Source of the DNA: Dryas octopetala
Taxonomy: Eukaryota > Streptophyta > Magnoliopsida > Rosales > Rosaceae
Direction of reading: 5' to 3'
DNA length: 64,000 nt
Assembly: GCA_963921425.1 (NCBI GenBank)
Contig: OY992835.1
Coordinates: 17,918,001-17,982,000, forward strand
Shown here: one piece after another, positions 20,891 to 32,839 of the stretch
Layout: each line of letters opens with the position of its first letter
Position numbering within the stretch: position 1 is the stretch's first letter
The notes under the pieces: generated by a model
What the model was told of the DNA's origin: nothing
The model's database searches: none
Seen by the model: the letters and a program-made list of their open reading frames with translations, nothing else
Position numbers and translations under genes: made by a program

Positions 20891-23388
20891 TTATAAGTCT
20901 CGGAAGAGATCCTTGAGATTGTGAAGAGCCATGGGGTTGGAGTCTCCTGCCCCACTCCACATTTGATGAGCCAATTGTTTGTAAAGCCTTTCAGTGAGAT
21001 GGAAAGAGTCCCAAAACACATATTCATTTGGATTCTCACACAATTCAAACTCCTTCACTATTCTTTTACCTCCACAGCTGAACACTCCTCTAAACTGCCC
21101 TGTCCCACAGCATGCTGCTTTTCCTTCTTTAAAACCTTTCATGATATCACACATTCACACACACACAATTAATTACACATCAAAACTTGTAACTTGGATA
21201 TGTATAACCCATCTATAAACATTTCAATACTTGGTGTATTCATCACATTGTTGGGTGCAATTAGAAGCCCTATTTAAAAAATTTGGACAGTTGTGGCTGA
21301 TTGCCTCATTGTTGTAGATGTTTCAGACATACCATGGGCCAGGCCCGCATGCTACAAAAGATTGGTGATGATTAGACTGGCCCACTTACTACAAACACAG
21401 GCTTTTTTCAGAGCTGGAGCCCATATGGTAACCCCATCACAGAATTGACAATTCATTTGTTGATGATTAATTGATGTGCATTGAGTACATAGTACGTACC
21501 ATATTTAGAGGGATGTTTGGTTCTCTGTCTAAGATTTCTGTTCAAGTCGTACAGTGAATATTTGAAACCCTCCAACTGGTTTCCTAGCACTATGAGAAGT
21601 TTGGAGAGAGCTTGGTTATGTAACTTTGCTAGTGATGAAACTTCTTCTAAGCAGCTACCATTGTTTTCAGGTTTTATTATTCTGATGCCTGGAAGACAGC
21701 CCAAGGTCGATAAGTTGATAAACCCAAATTTCCTACCTCCTCCTTCATAAATCTCCTGCCAATTTTTCAGTCAGTCAAAGTATAGTGAAAAGTGTTCCAT
21801 TAAAACGCGACTATGCCAATCAGGAACGATTTTAGCTGACCTCTGATAACATAATATATGAAATTCTTTAATAAAAGCCATAGAGAACATTCTATTATCA
21901 AACAGTCTGAACATATAACATGTAAGTCAAGTACTCTAATAACATAGTATGTCAGACTATTTGATATAAAACATTACCCCATAAATCATCATGCTGAACC
22001 AAATTTTCATCAAAGAGAAGTAGATTTTTGGTCATAGAAAAAGTAAAGTGATTGATGCATACTTGGATGACGCTTGTCAAGTTGGCAATGACCATTCCAA
22101 CGTATTGAGATGCAGAGTACGAGTTTAATATGTTTGAATTGGTTAAGAAAGGGCTCATGTAATCGTTGGTTCCGATGCTAAACAAGTAGACGGCTCTTGA
22201 CAGTGTCGTTTTGGCTTCAACATCGCCCAACTTGTGTCTGAACCACCTCTCTACCTTCTTATAATACCTCAGTTGTGTTTTGAGATCAATGACCTGCAAT
22301 AAGGAATATGAAACTTCCATAACTATGTACATTGCTGCACCTTCTGAGTAATAAATAGAAGATATAGGCGTTCAAAACTATAGAATTACATACACAAAAC
22401 ATAAAATAACGAGTCGACCCAATTAATTCTATGAATTCAACAACAATGTTTACGTGTCATTGGTTTATGATAGTGATACAACCGTTGCAATCAAGCTAGA
22501 CTTTGTTCATCTCTTGCTTTAAGTACTAATCGATACAAGACTGATGCTAGAGATACCACATTATGCATTAGGCAGCAGCTGGTGATGTGTCTATAATTAA
22601 CAACTAATCGTAATTATATGATCAGTAAATGTAGCCTCTAGCATATTAGCTGCATTCAACTTACAAAGGCAGATATCATATGAATTGTCACCTTGCCATA
22701 TGTGTCATTTCCTCACCTCAATATATAGTCTAGCCCTTTGTAATTCCATTCTCTCAGATGTAAAACATACATACATGATATATGTATATATATATATATA
22801 TATGCATACCTCCCCTTGAAAGGTCTCAACCAGAGCACCAGCTCCGGCAGATGCAAAATTCCCCCCACCATAATATTGGCCAAACCCCGGTTGCAGAAAG
22901 GGTGGAACCAATGGAAGCTGAGCATATTCAGCTGTGGATTGATAATACATGAGATAATATACAAAATTAGTTAGATCACAATCACATGATTAATGATTCA
23001 TTATAAGCAGACAAAATTAAGATGATAATATATGTAGCTAGCTAGGCTAACCAAAGTGGATTTGTACAACCAAGGAACACATTATAAAAGATTTGCGAAT
23101 CTCACCAATAAAATCTGACATCAAACGTCCATCCGAGAATCTTCCTGTTGGGAACTTGAAGTAGGTCTCTCCATAAGGCCAGAAATTGGCTTGGTCAAGA
23201 GTTGTGGTGTTGATGTAATTGTTGTTGCCTGCATCAAAGTAAGAGTCTCCAAAGATGAACAGGGCCACAACATGTTTCTTTGACTGCCTACTGGATTTGC
23301 TTCCACAACAGGTACTTGAGAATGAGATTAGTAGTACTATTACATGAAGAAAGAATAAAAGGGAGAGCTGAGAACTTAGCCTTGCCAT
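20891..23388 (-). CDS. GDSL esterase/lipase copy F (intact, divergent, 378 aa)
   Basis: Exon 1 23106-23388, exon 2 22810-22931, exon 3 22063-22293, exon 4 21500-21755, exon 5 20891-21135, with GT/AG borders and agreeing phases, giving 378 residues. Residues 1-30 are a signal peptide followed by a basic stretch (KSSRQSKK). Ser49 lies in FIFGDS, Asn178 in IGTNDY, Asp340 and His343 in FWDSFHLTE, so the SGNH residues are complete. Exon sizes match copies A-E apart from small differences in exons 1, 4 and 5, showing common descent, but the sequence differs throughout. Introns 3 and 4 are longer than in A-E. It is the best living relative of the exon 4 relics at 4278, 10245 and 14208. Predicted secreted esterase/lipase, substrate unknown. 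Confidence 0.92.
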
Positions 23389-25333
23389 GGCTGACTTAAC
23401 TTGATCACCAAATGTACTACTTACATTAATGTCAAAAGATATTAATTGAAACTTTGTTTCTATTTACTTTGAATGCCAAAAACTAGCTATCTATATATTC
23501 TTAACTATATATAAATGGTCTTTGATTTCTATATGAAATGAAAACTTTGGACTGGTCAGCTCAATCTGAGTTTTTAAGGGTTGAATCTGGCTGATAAATA
23601 AGAAAAGAATTAAATTCCAACCATATGATGAGTTGCAAAAAGTAAAAATAATTTGAGGTTTTGAAAAATACCCATTTGTCAAAAAACTGGGCTCAAATGG
23701 TTTGAACCAGATATTGTTTTTTTAAATATTTATATGTTGGTGTTAGGCAGGCACTGCAAACTTTTCAGCTAGCAATACGCTATAAACTCTTAGATTCTAA
23801 GCAAACAGGGTCAGTCCAATAAACTCATATATGTGGCTTCCATGGTGCCAGAGAAGCTGGCAGATAGGTATATATCCATGGCCAAATTGACCATAAAGAT
23901 AAAATCTCAGCAATAATTTTTAGCAAATGGGAAGTGTTAAACGTGATCCTAGTGCTATTTTGAGATGTGTATATGAGAGTCATGCATGTCATCATCTGTG
24001 TTTGAATATGTAAAAGTACTTTGGCAACCTTTTTATTTTTTTTGGTCGCAAGTACTTTGGCAGCCTAAGTTCTGCAGCTCTGCTTTACACATTATGTGAA
24101 CTGGGGAAAGAAATCAATTAAAGTGCGCAGTACACATATCATTTGACTAATTTAATTATGCTTATAAATTTCCCCATTTGTAATAAACAACTGTGTGATT
24201 GAGAACAGAGTGGATCAGATCAGTTTGTTTTAAGACCAAGTCTTTGATTTTCTTTATTTTACTGATCATATATGCCAAAGAGGGTGTTTATTTTAATAAA
24301 CCCGACACATAGACATTTGACTTGGAGTTAAGAGAATCAGGAAAAAATTAAAGAATATATAAATATATTACATAAAATTCCCACATGACCCAAATCCCAA
24401 AACAGTTGCTTAAAAGTCAGTTTAATTTAAAATTTTGGCTTCTAAACAGTAAGCTAGCTGGGTATCAACCATCATTTTGTTGTTTATATAAAGATGCATG
24501 TGCCATGTGCCCTATAATTAATGTCTATATCAAAGCATATAATCCCTGGCGTGTTGGCAAAGGCAAATTGGTAGAGGAGTGAAACTTTAATCCAAATTCA
24601 ATTTGGATATTACCAACTGATGTGAAAGATGCATGATTAATTAGTTGAATATGTTTATGGCCCAAACCAAAAGTTGAATGTCTTGAAGGTTATGCATAGG
24701 AAGCATTCAATTAATTCACAGAAAGCAGGAATAATGTTCCCAAAGAGACGAGCAACAAAGGTCAATTTGTGTACTCATTTAGTTTGCTGTTTGAGTTTGA
24801 TTTGCTCAGTAAAAAGCCAAGCACAATAGTACGAGTCTTACCTAATTGGTAAACAAACCCATCAAAACAACATTAATCTCGGACTTGATTGGTCACAAGA
24901 ATAGTTGATTAGGTGTTGCTCTAGATTTGAGTAGAACCAAATGGAAGTATATAGAATTGGGTCAGAGGCTTTTTCATGAACATGTGCATATATGCTTACC
25001 AAACCCACACAAGCAAAGATCTAATAACCTGCAGTAAACCCAATATCCTATCTCTGTTGCAGCTTATTATATGCTTCTTAATTTCTTGCTCATTTAACTC
25101 CCAATAAGTTTTATTCAACCACAAAATTAAATTTTGGGGTTTAACTTGAAAACTTTAATTATAAGCTACAATTAAACTTCATGTCCATGTTTGCTGTCCG
25201 TTCAGTGATTTGCCACCTCCTATATGTATAAAGCCAATGAGCAATTCATGAAGATGGTCCTGGGGTCGGTAGGAAAAGAAGCCTGAAAAGCCTGTGATGT
25301 TAGCGATGTATCATGATATAGTACACGTAACAA
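23389..25333. other. intergenic, copy F upstream to NHL-like gene 3' end
   Basis: AT-rich; contains one poly(T) micro-insertion at 24014-24066. I see no gene; the open frames at 23491-23682 and 24385-24582 lack recognisable features. Confidence 0.6.
24014..24066 (-). mobile_element. micro-insertion poly(T)-GGTCGC with 17-bp target duplication
   Basis: AAGTACTTTGGCAACCT at 24014-24030 is repeated with one change (AAGTACTTTGGCAGCCT) at 24050-24066. It flanks 19 nt consisting of a T-rich run and GGTCGC. The poly(T)-GGTC junction equals the 3' terminus of the LINE at 7213 read on the plus strand. Confidence 0.7.
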
Positions 25334-25514
25334 TCATGCAATTGTCAAATAGTAAGGGAAAGAAACCATATATACATATACAATGTGATTTTTAACTCCT
25401 CCAATGCTGTAAACATCATTTTTGATTGCAAGCTCTTTATAGTCAATATTCATGTCACACTCCAAAGCAACCTACAAAGTACAAAACTATGAACTTCAAT
25501 GGAAACATTAAAAG

Positions 25515-25553
<39 letters not shown>

Positions 25554-26437
25554 GGAAAATTTATACTGAAAATTAGTGTGTTTGTGCACACTGCTCCGGA
25601 CTCTCACAAGAGTAGATATGGGGAACCTTCTGCGTGAGAGCCCGGCGCACTGCATGGACACACAAAAGAAATTCTCCAAGCCGCGCCAGTCAGAATGAGG
25701 GAGTCAAGAAAAGAGTATTTTCTTTCCTTGATGGGTCTCCAATGCTAGTTGATGGTATTTACCTCACAAGTCATAACATATGTTATATGGTCCATTGAGT
25801 TTGACAACTTGAAAGGCTTATAATAGAGGAATCCTAAAGAGTAACACTTTATTGTGGCCAAATGATGAGATACTACTACAAACCTTAATCTTCAACAGAA
25901 TTTTATAAAATACCAACAAGTGAGCTCCAACATCGCCTACTATTTTCATCTGAAACATGTTTCTCCTTGAACTGTCTTGCAATGAAGCCTCAGCAGTAAT
26001 CTGGCTGACATTCACACAAGGAAATAGAACCCTTGTTTGCACACTCACATTACTGCTGTGAGCAGGCTGAAGGAACCCAGGAATCCGAATGGTTCCAATA
26101 GGCAGTCCATCATACAAAGCTTCAAGATGCGCAGGACTATACCAGATGCCCACCTTGTTAGGATTTCGAGCATTCAGGGTCAATGTGATAACTGAGGAAA
26201 CAAACAGGGTTGAACTAGAATAGGCATCGAGCTTATACGAATCCAAGCTTACAGTTTCGAAGGTATAAACTGGTTTTGGGGCTTCATGATGAAGATTACC
26301 ATCAATGTAGCCACACCCAGAAGAACAACTGCTAAGAGAAAAAAGAGGAGGAGAAAGAAACAGGACCTTTTGAAAGAATATGCATGGCAGAGTTTTTGGC
26401 AACATAAGTAACCTGAATTTTGTGATGAAACATCCAT
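25334..26437 (-). pseudogene. NDR1/HIN1-like (LEA_2) membrane protein gene with one frameshift
   Basis: Exon 1 runs 26437-25884 (donor GTTTGT) and exon 2 25471-25334 (acceptor TTTGTAG). The first frame from the ATG at 26437 gives a short basic cytosolic end (about 25 residues), then a strong membrane segment of about 20 residues (FFLLLFFLLAVVLLGVATLM) and MKPQ. The LEA_2 domain (PVYTFETVSLDSYKL, ITLTLNARNPNKVGIWY, then in exon 2 VALECDMNIDY) continues one frame away. The join lies in a CCCCAAAACC run at about 26270-26280, where one A fewer than a continuous frame would require is present. The family consists of type II plasma-membrane proteins of pathogen response. It may be a true pseudogene, a polymorphic null or a homopolymer error. 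An alternative start at 26447 restores the domain frame but loses the membrane segment. Confidence 0.78.
25515..25551. repeat. (A)37 homopolymer in the NHL-like intron
   Basis: A run of A with no obvious retroposon body or flanking direct repeat. Confidence 0.9.
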
Positions 26438-28221
26438 GGCAGATCATCTTGCAAGTTTTTAGGCTAATTAACCAATCTATTATGTGATTTTGCGATTATT
26501 AAATGGTACTACTTGTACAGAAAGGAGGAATTTGATGTCTTTCTTTTGACTGTAACATTGTGTTATTCCCTTCTAGAGTGATACCAGGACCTTCACGAGA
26601 GCAACTTGCAAAGAAAGGAAGCGTTTTCCTTTCCCCTCTACTCTCCTCAGCAAGCAACAAACCTCCCTATGTCCTTCCCCTCTTTCCATCCCTCCACCTT
26701 TTTCCTCTCTACCAAACATAGTGTAAGAGAAAGAGAAATGCTCAACCAACAACCCCAGGTATGGAATAATTCGTGTATTCAACCACCTCTACATTCAATC
26801 GTTTTGAGAAGATGGTTGTACACCCCGATTATATGCAAGTATGCAACATTCTTTTTTTTTTTTTTTTGCAGAGCAGTCTGAACACATCTTATTAGACTGA
26901 CCTATTATGTGACTTGACATGTTTATTTGACCTGCAATTGTGGTTGTGCTACAACACTCATTTGGGTAGGTGTAAGTGCACTCGTTTACAATCAAAGCTT
27001 GAGAAGGCAAACGAGGTTGGTGTGTTAGGTACAACTTCCCTTGTATTCTAACCATTAGTTAATAGTGAAAAACGAAACCTGCCCTTATTGCAGACACACT
27101 AATTCAAATCAACATAATTGTCATTCACATGCAGCCCATACCATCCTAGTGATGCACCGAATGAAAACCCACTTTGGTCCCCCTCCCACCTAATTGGTCC
27201 TGGTCCTACTGTCCTAGTTTGTAAGCTTTCTGTACGGAAACATGTGACTAAAGGAAGGGTCACTCAGGCCACCCTGTAGTGCTACAATGATGTGTTTCTC
27301 TTCTGCTAAGCTTTTGCAGTTTGCTGCCACCGTTTAGCAAATGAGAAAACAATCACAGGAGCCCATGTAAAGGAAGAACCTCCCTACCATACTGATTTGT
27401 CTATTCTTAGCTGCTGATGAATATGAGGTCAGAAGGTCCAACCTCCAAGGCATTGTGATCCCAAAAGACTATTGACCCCATGATCCCACCTAAATTTTGG
27501 AGCTAGGGAGTCTAACATCAGCCAACACTGCAAAATTGCTCGTCAGCATCCGTGGCGGTCATATAACACTGACTTCACACTCTAACCATCCATCACTAAA
27601 GAAGACATGTGGCAGACATGCACAAGCTCCTTCACATGGCTGAGGTATTAAGTGAACCAACATCAGAGAGCAGGCTAGCAGCCAAAACTAAGAAGAGCAT
27701 AGAAAATGAATTAAGCAAAGAAAAAACCCATGAAGGCCGATAATTTCTTATTAAAAACTAAACTAGAAGGGCATTTTCTCCAAATGTTTGCACATGCAAA
27801 ATTTGATGGCCTCTTGTAAAAAGAAAGACCTCAATAATTTAAACAGCAAGTTCACAATAATCAGGTTTCAGTATTCCATCACAGCTCACACATTGCGATC
27901 AATACAAACATCAAGTTCAGCAACCCAAATTCGAAGTCTTTGGAGGTAAAAGTAAACCTAATACCTATACACTCCCCATACCCAATAGCTACGGCTTAAA
28001 ATACTCCCCATACAAGCCTTATGCATGTTCAACTGCTTGCACTCGATCTCCGGATTAACGCTTCCTGCAAGCACCAAGCATAAGAAACTAGGATCTTCTT
28101 CTGAATAAAATGAGTGAACATGAGACAAAAGAACAAAACAATGGGAAAACTGACAGAGAATGTAACTCACTAACATGTAGCTTTATTTACATAAAACTAT
28201 AAAAGCTGGGGCCGAGTTCGC
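26438..28221. other. intergenic between NHL-like gene and ERF gene
   Basis: 26600-26730 is CT-rich on the plus strand (GA-rich on the minus strand) and could be 5' leader of the NHL-like gene. 27960-28200 probably belongs to the 3' untranslated region of the ERF gene: a GTTAGTGAG donor near 28172 and a TGCAG/GAAGCG acceptor near 28065 on the minus strand suggest a 3'-UTR intron. No further coding sequence seen. Confidence 0.5.
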
Positions 28222-30745
28222 TCAGAAAACTCCCCCAACCATTGAGGGAAGGTCATCAAAGCTCCAAAGGTTCACTGGGTTACCAGCATCCTGAGTAGCA
28301 TCTCCACTGAGGAAGGCATCGATTGAAGCATCCCAGCTGCCGTCAAGATATGGCATCTGATAAAACTTCATCTCAAAAGCTGACATGTCCTCCGATGTTG
28401 TCTTTGCAGCGTTATCCTCAACAGGCACCAGATCCTCTGAGTTAGACTTCAGCTTCTTCTTTGGGTTAGCATCCTCCAGAAATAGGGAGTCATCGCTTTC
28501 TAAAACAGCTGAAAGAACAGATGAGATTTCTGGAGTCTTTGAGCCTTGTTCTCCCCAGCCAAAGTCAGAACAATCAAAGGAATTGCTTCCCTGATCAGAA
28601 GAATGGAAATACATGGGAGCAACATCAGATGGAGTGGAGGATTTCAGCCCAACACCTCCATTGGCAGGGAAGGTGTCCATAAACCCAAATTTATTAGTTG
28701 GTGGTTTTTCTTCCACAGAACCCATAGGATTGTAGTAGTCCTGAATTGGGTCATTCACAAAATTGAAATTCTGGTTCAGATTAGACTGAACAGCGTTCAA
28801 ATTTGTCTTGGGTAGCTGTTCCTGAGGGTTCACCTTGACAGAACGCTTTGCAGAAGCACATGAAGCTTCATCAGGGAAATTCACCTTAGCTTTCTTGCCA
28901 CGAATTCTACGTGCCTCCGCATCATAAGCCCTTGCAGCTTCTTCTGCAGTGTTGAAAGTTCCAAGCCAAACCCGGACCCCTTTCCTTGGGTCTCTGATCT
29001 CTGCAGCCCACTTACCCCATGGGCGCTGACGAATTCCCCTGTACTGATTCTTCCTCTTTCTCTTAGCAGATTTCTCAGCTTGCCCATTGCACTCCACAGA
29101 TTTCACAGTTGTAGAGCCTTCAACAATAGGAAAGGAAAATGATATCATGCACAAGCATAAAGTACAATAAGAAAACTTCATGCATCTGTTTAGATGCAAA
29201 TGACACTTAAAAAAGAAAACTCCTCTATAAATCAAAAGGATTCAAAACATCTTTAGCTACACAGCCTAGGAATCTCTAAACGATCTTTTAAAATATATAC
29301 ACAGAGAACTAATGAAGAGGAGAAAACTAATATGATTTTACATAAATGTTAAAATTCAAGATCAGAAAAAAATATGCAAGTAGATCTATATTGCCAAATG
29401 TTATTGCATAATAAATTACCAAAAAGGAGCGACTGTTTTAAGGAAATTTAAAAGCTTACCCGGGTTATATCATAATACTAGGGATCAAAAAGAAAAATAC
29501 CTTCCATTCATTGCATATGATAAAAACATTGAAACATATTGCTACATCATAGTTATAACTTATACTAGATCTAATAAAATATAAAAAACAAATCTTCATT
29601 CCATGGCATCTGATAAAGATATTGAGAGCAAGAAACTTTGATCTCTTCAGATTGCTACAAGCATGATCATCACATGATATAAGAAGAAAAATAAATTGGC
29701 ATAATATATTAGCAACTGAGCATATATTAAGTAAAATATCAAAAATTATATTGCAGAATGAAAGAAGTTATCATCTCTTATAGATCAATATGATCAGTCT
29801 TGACTTGACTGGAAATTTCAGTTTTCCATGGATCCCAGCATGATGTTTGATTACACTTGACCATAAACCAATAATTGCATTTAATCCAGCACTAGCATAG
29901 GGATAAATTACCACAATTTTTTAAATTCGATAAAGATTTAAAAAAAAAACAATAAAGAAGCTATATTGATGATCTTTCGGTGAACAATATCACCAAGAAG
30001 ATCTTTCGGTGAACTCCTCAAAGGTTACAAAAATAATTAAAACAAGTAATATCCAAAGTGATCAGCTCAACTATTTACTCAATATCACATAGACCCAATT
30101 AAAACTATTATTAAAAAAAAAATTGGCCACAGAATGATCAGCGAAATTAAATACATTAAAATTTGTAGAAACCAAATTTACACAGAAATTTATTCATTAT
30201 AAAGCCACAAATTTAAAAGAAAATAAACAAATAAATAGAAACCAAAAAAAATAAAATTTATCAGATTAAAAAAATATATATATCTCTCTACCACATGCTA
30301 AGAGAAATCAATAACTCAAATATATTATCAACCATAATAACTCCACAGATACAAATAAACAAATAAATAAAAAAATCTTCAAAAATAACATTTATAACAT
30401 AAATCCACTCCTTAAACCAAAAACTCAATACATACATACATATAATGTAAAAGCTCAAGTAGCAAGGACAGGAGGCTTACCACGTTGAGCAGATGGCTTT
30501 CCAGCAGAGAAAGCAAAGGGCTTGGTATCAACCATATCTTCATCTTCATCCACATCTGACTCGTCCTTGAATTCCTGGAAATCAGCCTCAAAGTCGTCAT
30601 CCAAATCAAGGATTTCGGACCTCAGAGGCTTAGAGAACCGCTTTCCCGAACTGGGTTTTCTGAGATCAGGCCAGAGGTAGTCGGCGGTGAGACGCCGGGA
30701 CGGAGTCGGCGGGATGAAGTCGGAGATTATAGCACCTCCACACAT
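28222..30745 (-). CDS. RAP2.12: group VII ERF transcription factor (RAP2.12/RAP2.2-like), 386 aa
   Basis: Exon 1 30481-30745 (donor GTAAGC) and exon 2 28222-29117 (acceptor TTGAAG), joined in phase 1. The protein starts MCGGAI, the conserved Met-Cys N-terminus of group VII ERFs. In known members the exposed Cys2 is oxidised when oxygen is present, marking the protein for N-degron degradation, so it is stable in hypoxia. One AP2/ERF domain lies at about residues 113-170 ([30 protein letters not shown]), preceded by a basic KRKRK stretch, a likely nuclear signal. The acidic C-terminus ends [15 protein letters not shown], the activation motif typical of RAP2.12/RAP2.2. The long intron (about 1.36 kb) directly after the N-terminal exon is usual for this clade. 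Expected role: activation of anaerobic genes. RAP2.12 versus RAP2.2 cannot be settled here. Confidence 0.93.
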
Positions 30746-30912
30746 TTTGTTTCACAAAAAGGACTTGTAGCTGAAAAGGTTTCGGAAACAGAAAAAATAG
30801 CTGGGATTTGTGAAGAGAAAAATATGACTGGTTTTGTGTTTTGGAAATGAAAGAAGCAAAGAGAAGAACTTTTGTTTTGTAATTTGTGTTGAATAAAATG
30901 AGGGGTTTAAGG

Positions 30913-30921
30913 TTTTATATA
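30913..30921 (-). promoter_or_regulatory. putative TATA box of the ERF gene
   Basis: Minus strand TATATAAAA, about 170 bp upstream of the start codon at 30745. A plausible distance for the promoter, but the transcription start is not known. Confidence 0.5.
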
Positions 30922-31775
30922 TATTTTCTTGCGGGAAAAAAGATGGGAGGAGCTGTCGAGGTGGGTGCTTTTACTTTTTTACCCTTGGTTAAGGTGATGA
31001 TTTGCAGATACTTCTGCCTGTTGTTCTCCAAAATGCCCTTCTGTGGTGCTTGAATTTACATGCTTTCTTTTGCTGTCCGAAAATAGAAAGGAAAACAGGC
31101 AACAGTGCAACACTATGTAATTGGGATATATGACTATATGAGTGATGAATTATTCTTTAAGAAGGTGAATTTTTTTTACCGCAAGGAACTATTTAATGAT
31201 CTTTTTGTTTTTTGGCCAGGAACTATTTAATGATCTTGAGTCTTGACAAACTTAGAACTTCTAATGTGTTTTATTTTTAAATAAGATGTATATAAAAGAT
31301 AATTCACTTATTGACATGATAAATTTTTTTGTGCGTATATATCTATAAAAGAAAACTCACTTATCAAACAGGATAAATTGTGTGTGCGTCTGATGTATTC
31401 TATTGAATATTCAGAGAGATAAAAAATTTCGTATATATCACGTGTATCGTGCCAAATATGTCAGAGATAGACACATCAAACATACTTCTATATTTTTGGT
31501 TCACGTGTTTGTGTTAATGTTCCACGCACATCTTTAATCACACACAAGACTTCAATTAACAGTATATTAGCTATTAAAGCTAATAAGAAGGCTTAAATAT
31601 AACTAGTAATCAGTTCATGTTTGTGAAATCATAACTGGTAGTCAATTCATTTATAAGGATGTAGAGTATGATTCCTTAATTTTGTGTTTTCTTTTCTTAT
31701 GTACGTATATTTGTTTTAATTAAAGGAAGTGTGTTTTGTAATTGATATGAAGTTGAATTTGAATAAATTGTATTA
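30922..31775. other. intergenic upstream of ERF gene
   Basis: AT-rich, with one micro-insertion (31184-31237). No gene seen. Confidence 0.6.
31184..31237 (-). mobile_element. micro-insertion poly(T)-GGCC with 20-bp target duplication
   Basis: AGGAACTATTTAATGATCTT stands at 31184-31203 and again, identical, at 31218-31237. Only TTTGTTTTTTGGCC (31204-31217) lies between. The duplication is longer than the insert, and the T-run/GGCC layout matches the other micro-insertions. Confidence 0.75.
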
Positions 31776-32830
31776 GAGCAAATTACAATTTAGTACTTCA
31801 ACTTTACATGTTGTTTCAATTTAGTACCACAACTTTGAAAACTTGCAAAAAAGTACCTCAACTTTCATTTTGTGTCAAAATAGTACCCCTGTTAGTTTTT
31901 ATGTTAAATAAACCGTTATATGTTGACGTGACAGAGACATTTTCGTCTTTTTTTCCCAAATTTAAAAAATAATAATATTTTTAAAAATTTTTAAATACAA
32001 AATTTTTTTTAAATAATTAAAATAAAAAAATTTCATAAAAAAAAAACATTTCCCCTCCTTCTTCCCCACTATACCCCACACAGAACCACCCTCCTCGCCC
32101 CTACCCAGCCCCTCCCTTCCCCTCCCCTCCCCAGCCAGCCTCTGCCCTCCCCTCCCCAGCCAGCCTTCATCCCTCCCCTCCCTGCCCAACCTGCCCTCTG
32201 CTTTCCGCCCTTCCCCAGCCCACCCCACCCCATCCTCCTCTCCCTGCCCAACCCACCCCTCCCCCCCACCCTAGTCCCGTCGCACCCCCTCCCCCCAGTC
32301 CCAACGGCGTCGCACCCCTTCCCCCCACCCCAACCCCGTCGCACCCCCTCCCTCCAGCCCCAACGCCGTCGCCACCCCTCCCCTCAACCCCAGCCCCGTC
32401 ACACCCCCTCCCTCCCCCCAACCCCAGCCCCTTCGCACCCCCTCCCCTCAGCCCCAACCCCCGTCGCACACCCCTCCCCCCCTCACCCCCTTACCCAACC
32501 CCAACCCAGCCCCCTCACCCTTTACCCAAACCCCTGACCATCCCCCTGTCCATTTCCCCCAATTTTTTTTTTAATTTATAAAAGTTTTAATTATTTTAAG
32601 AAATTTTTTTATTTAAAAATTTTAAAAAATATTATTATTTTTAAAATTTAGATAAAAGGACGAAAATACCTCTGCCACGACAGCATATAACGGTTTATTT
32701 GACAGAAAAACTAACAGAGGTACTATTTTAACACAAAATGAAAGTTGAGGTACTTTTTTGCAAGTTTTCAAAGTTGGGGTACTAAATTGAAACAACATGT
32801 AAAATTGAGGTACTAAATTGTAATTTGCTC
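31776..32830. mobile_element. terminal-inverted-repeat element, 1,055 bp, 9-bp target duplication (MULE-like)
   Basis: ATTGTATTA occurs at 31767-31775 and 32831-32839. The ends are GAGCAAATTAC and its complement GTAATTTGCTC. The inverted arms run about 260 bp on each side with repeated AGTACC-type words and few mismatches. The core (about 32052-32560) is C-rich tandem sequence. A 9-bp duplication with long inverted repeats fits non-autonomous Mutator-like elements. No transposase is encoded; the glycine-rich minus-strand frames over the core are compositional. Confidence 0.85.
32052..32560. repeat. C-rich minisatellite core of the 31776 element
   Basis: Plus strand of almost only C, with scattered CCCCAGCC, CGTCGCACCCC and CCCTCC words. 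Between about 32270 and 32470 a degenerate unit of about 30-35 bp (CGTCGCACCCCCTCC...CCCCAACCC) recurs. Confidence 0.8.
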
Positions 32831-32839
32831 ATTGTATTA

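Noticed and set aside
25515-25551. Poly(A) run considered as a processed retroposon tail
   Set aside because: No upstream coding or SINE body and no flanking direct repeat could be seen.
31962-32469. Overlapping glycine-rich minus-strand frames
   Set aside because: Compositional readings of the C-rich minisatellite core; all three frames are open at once.
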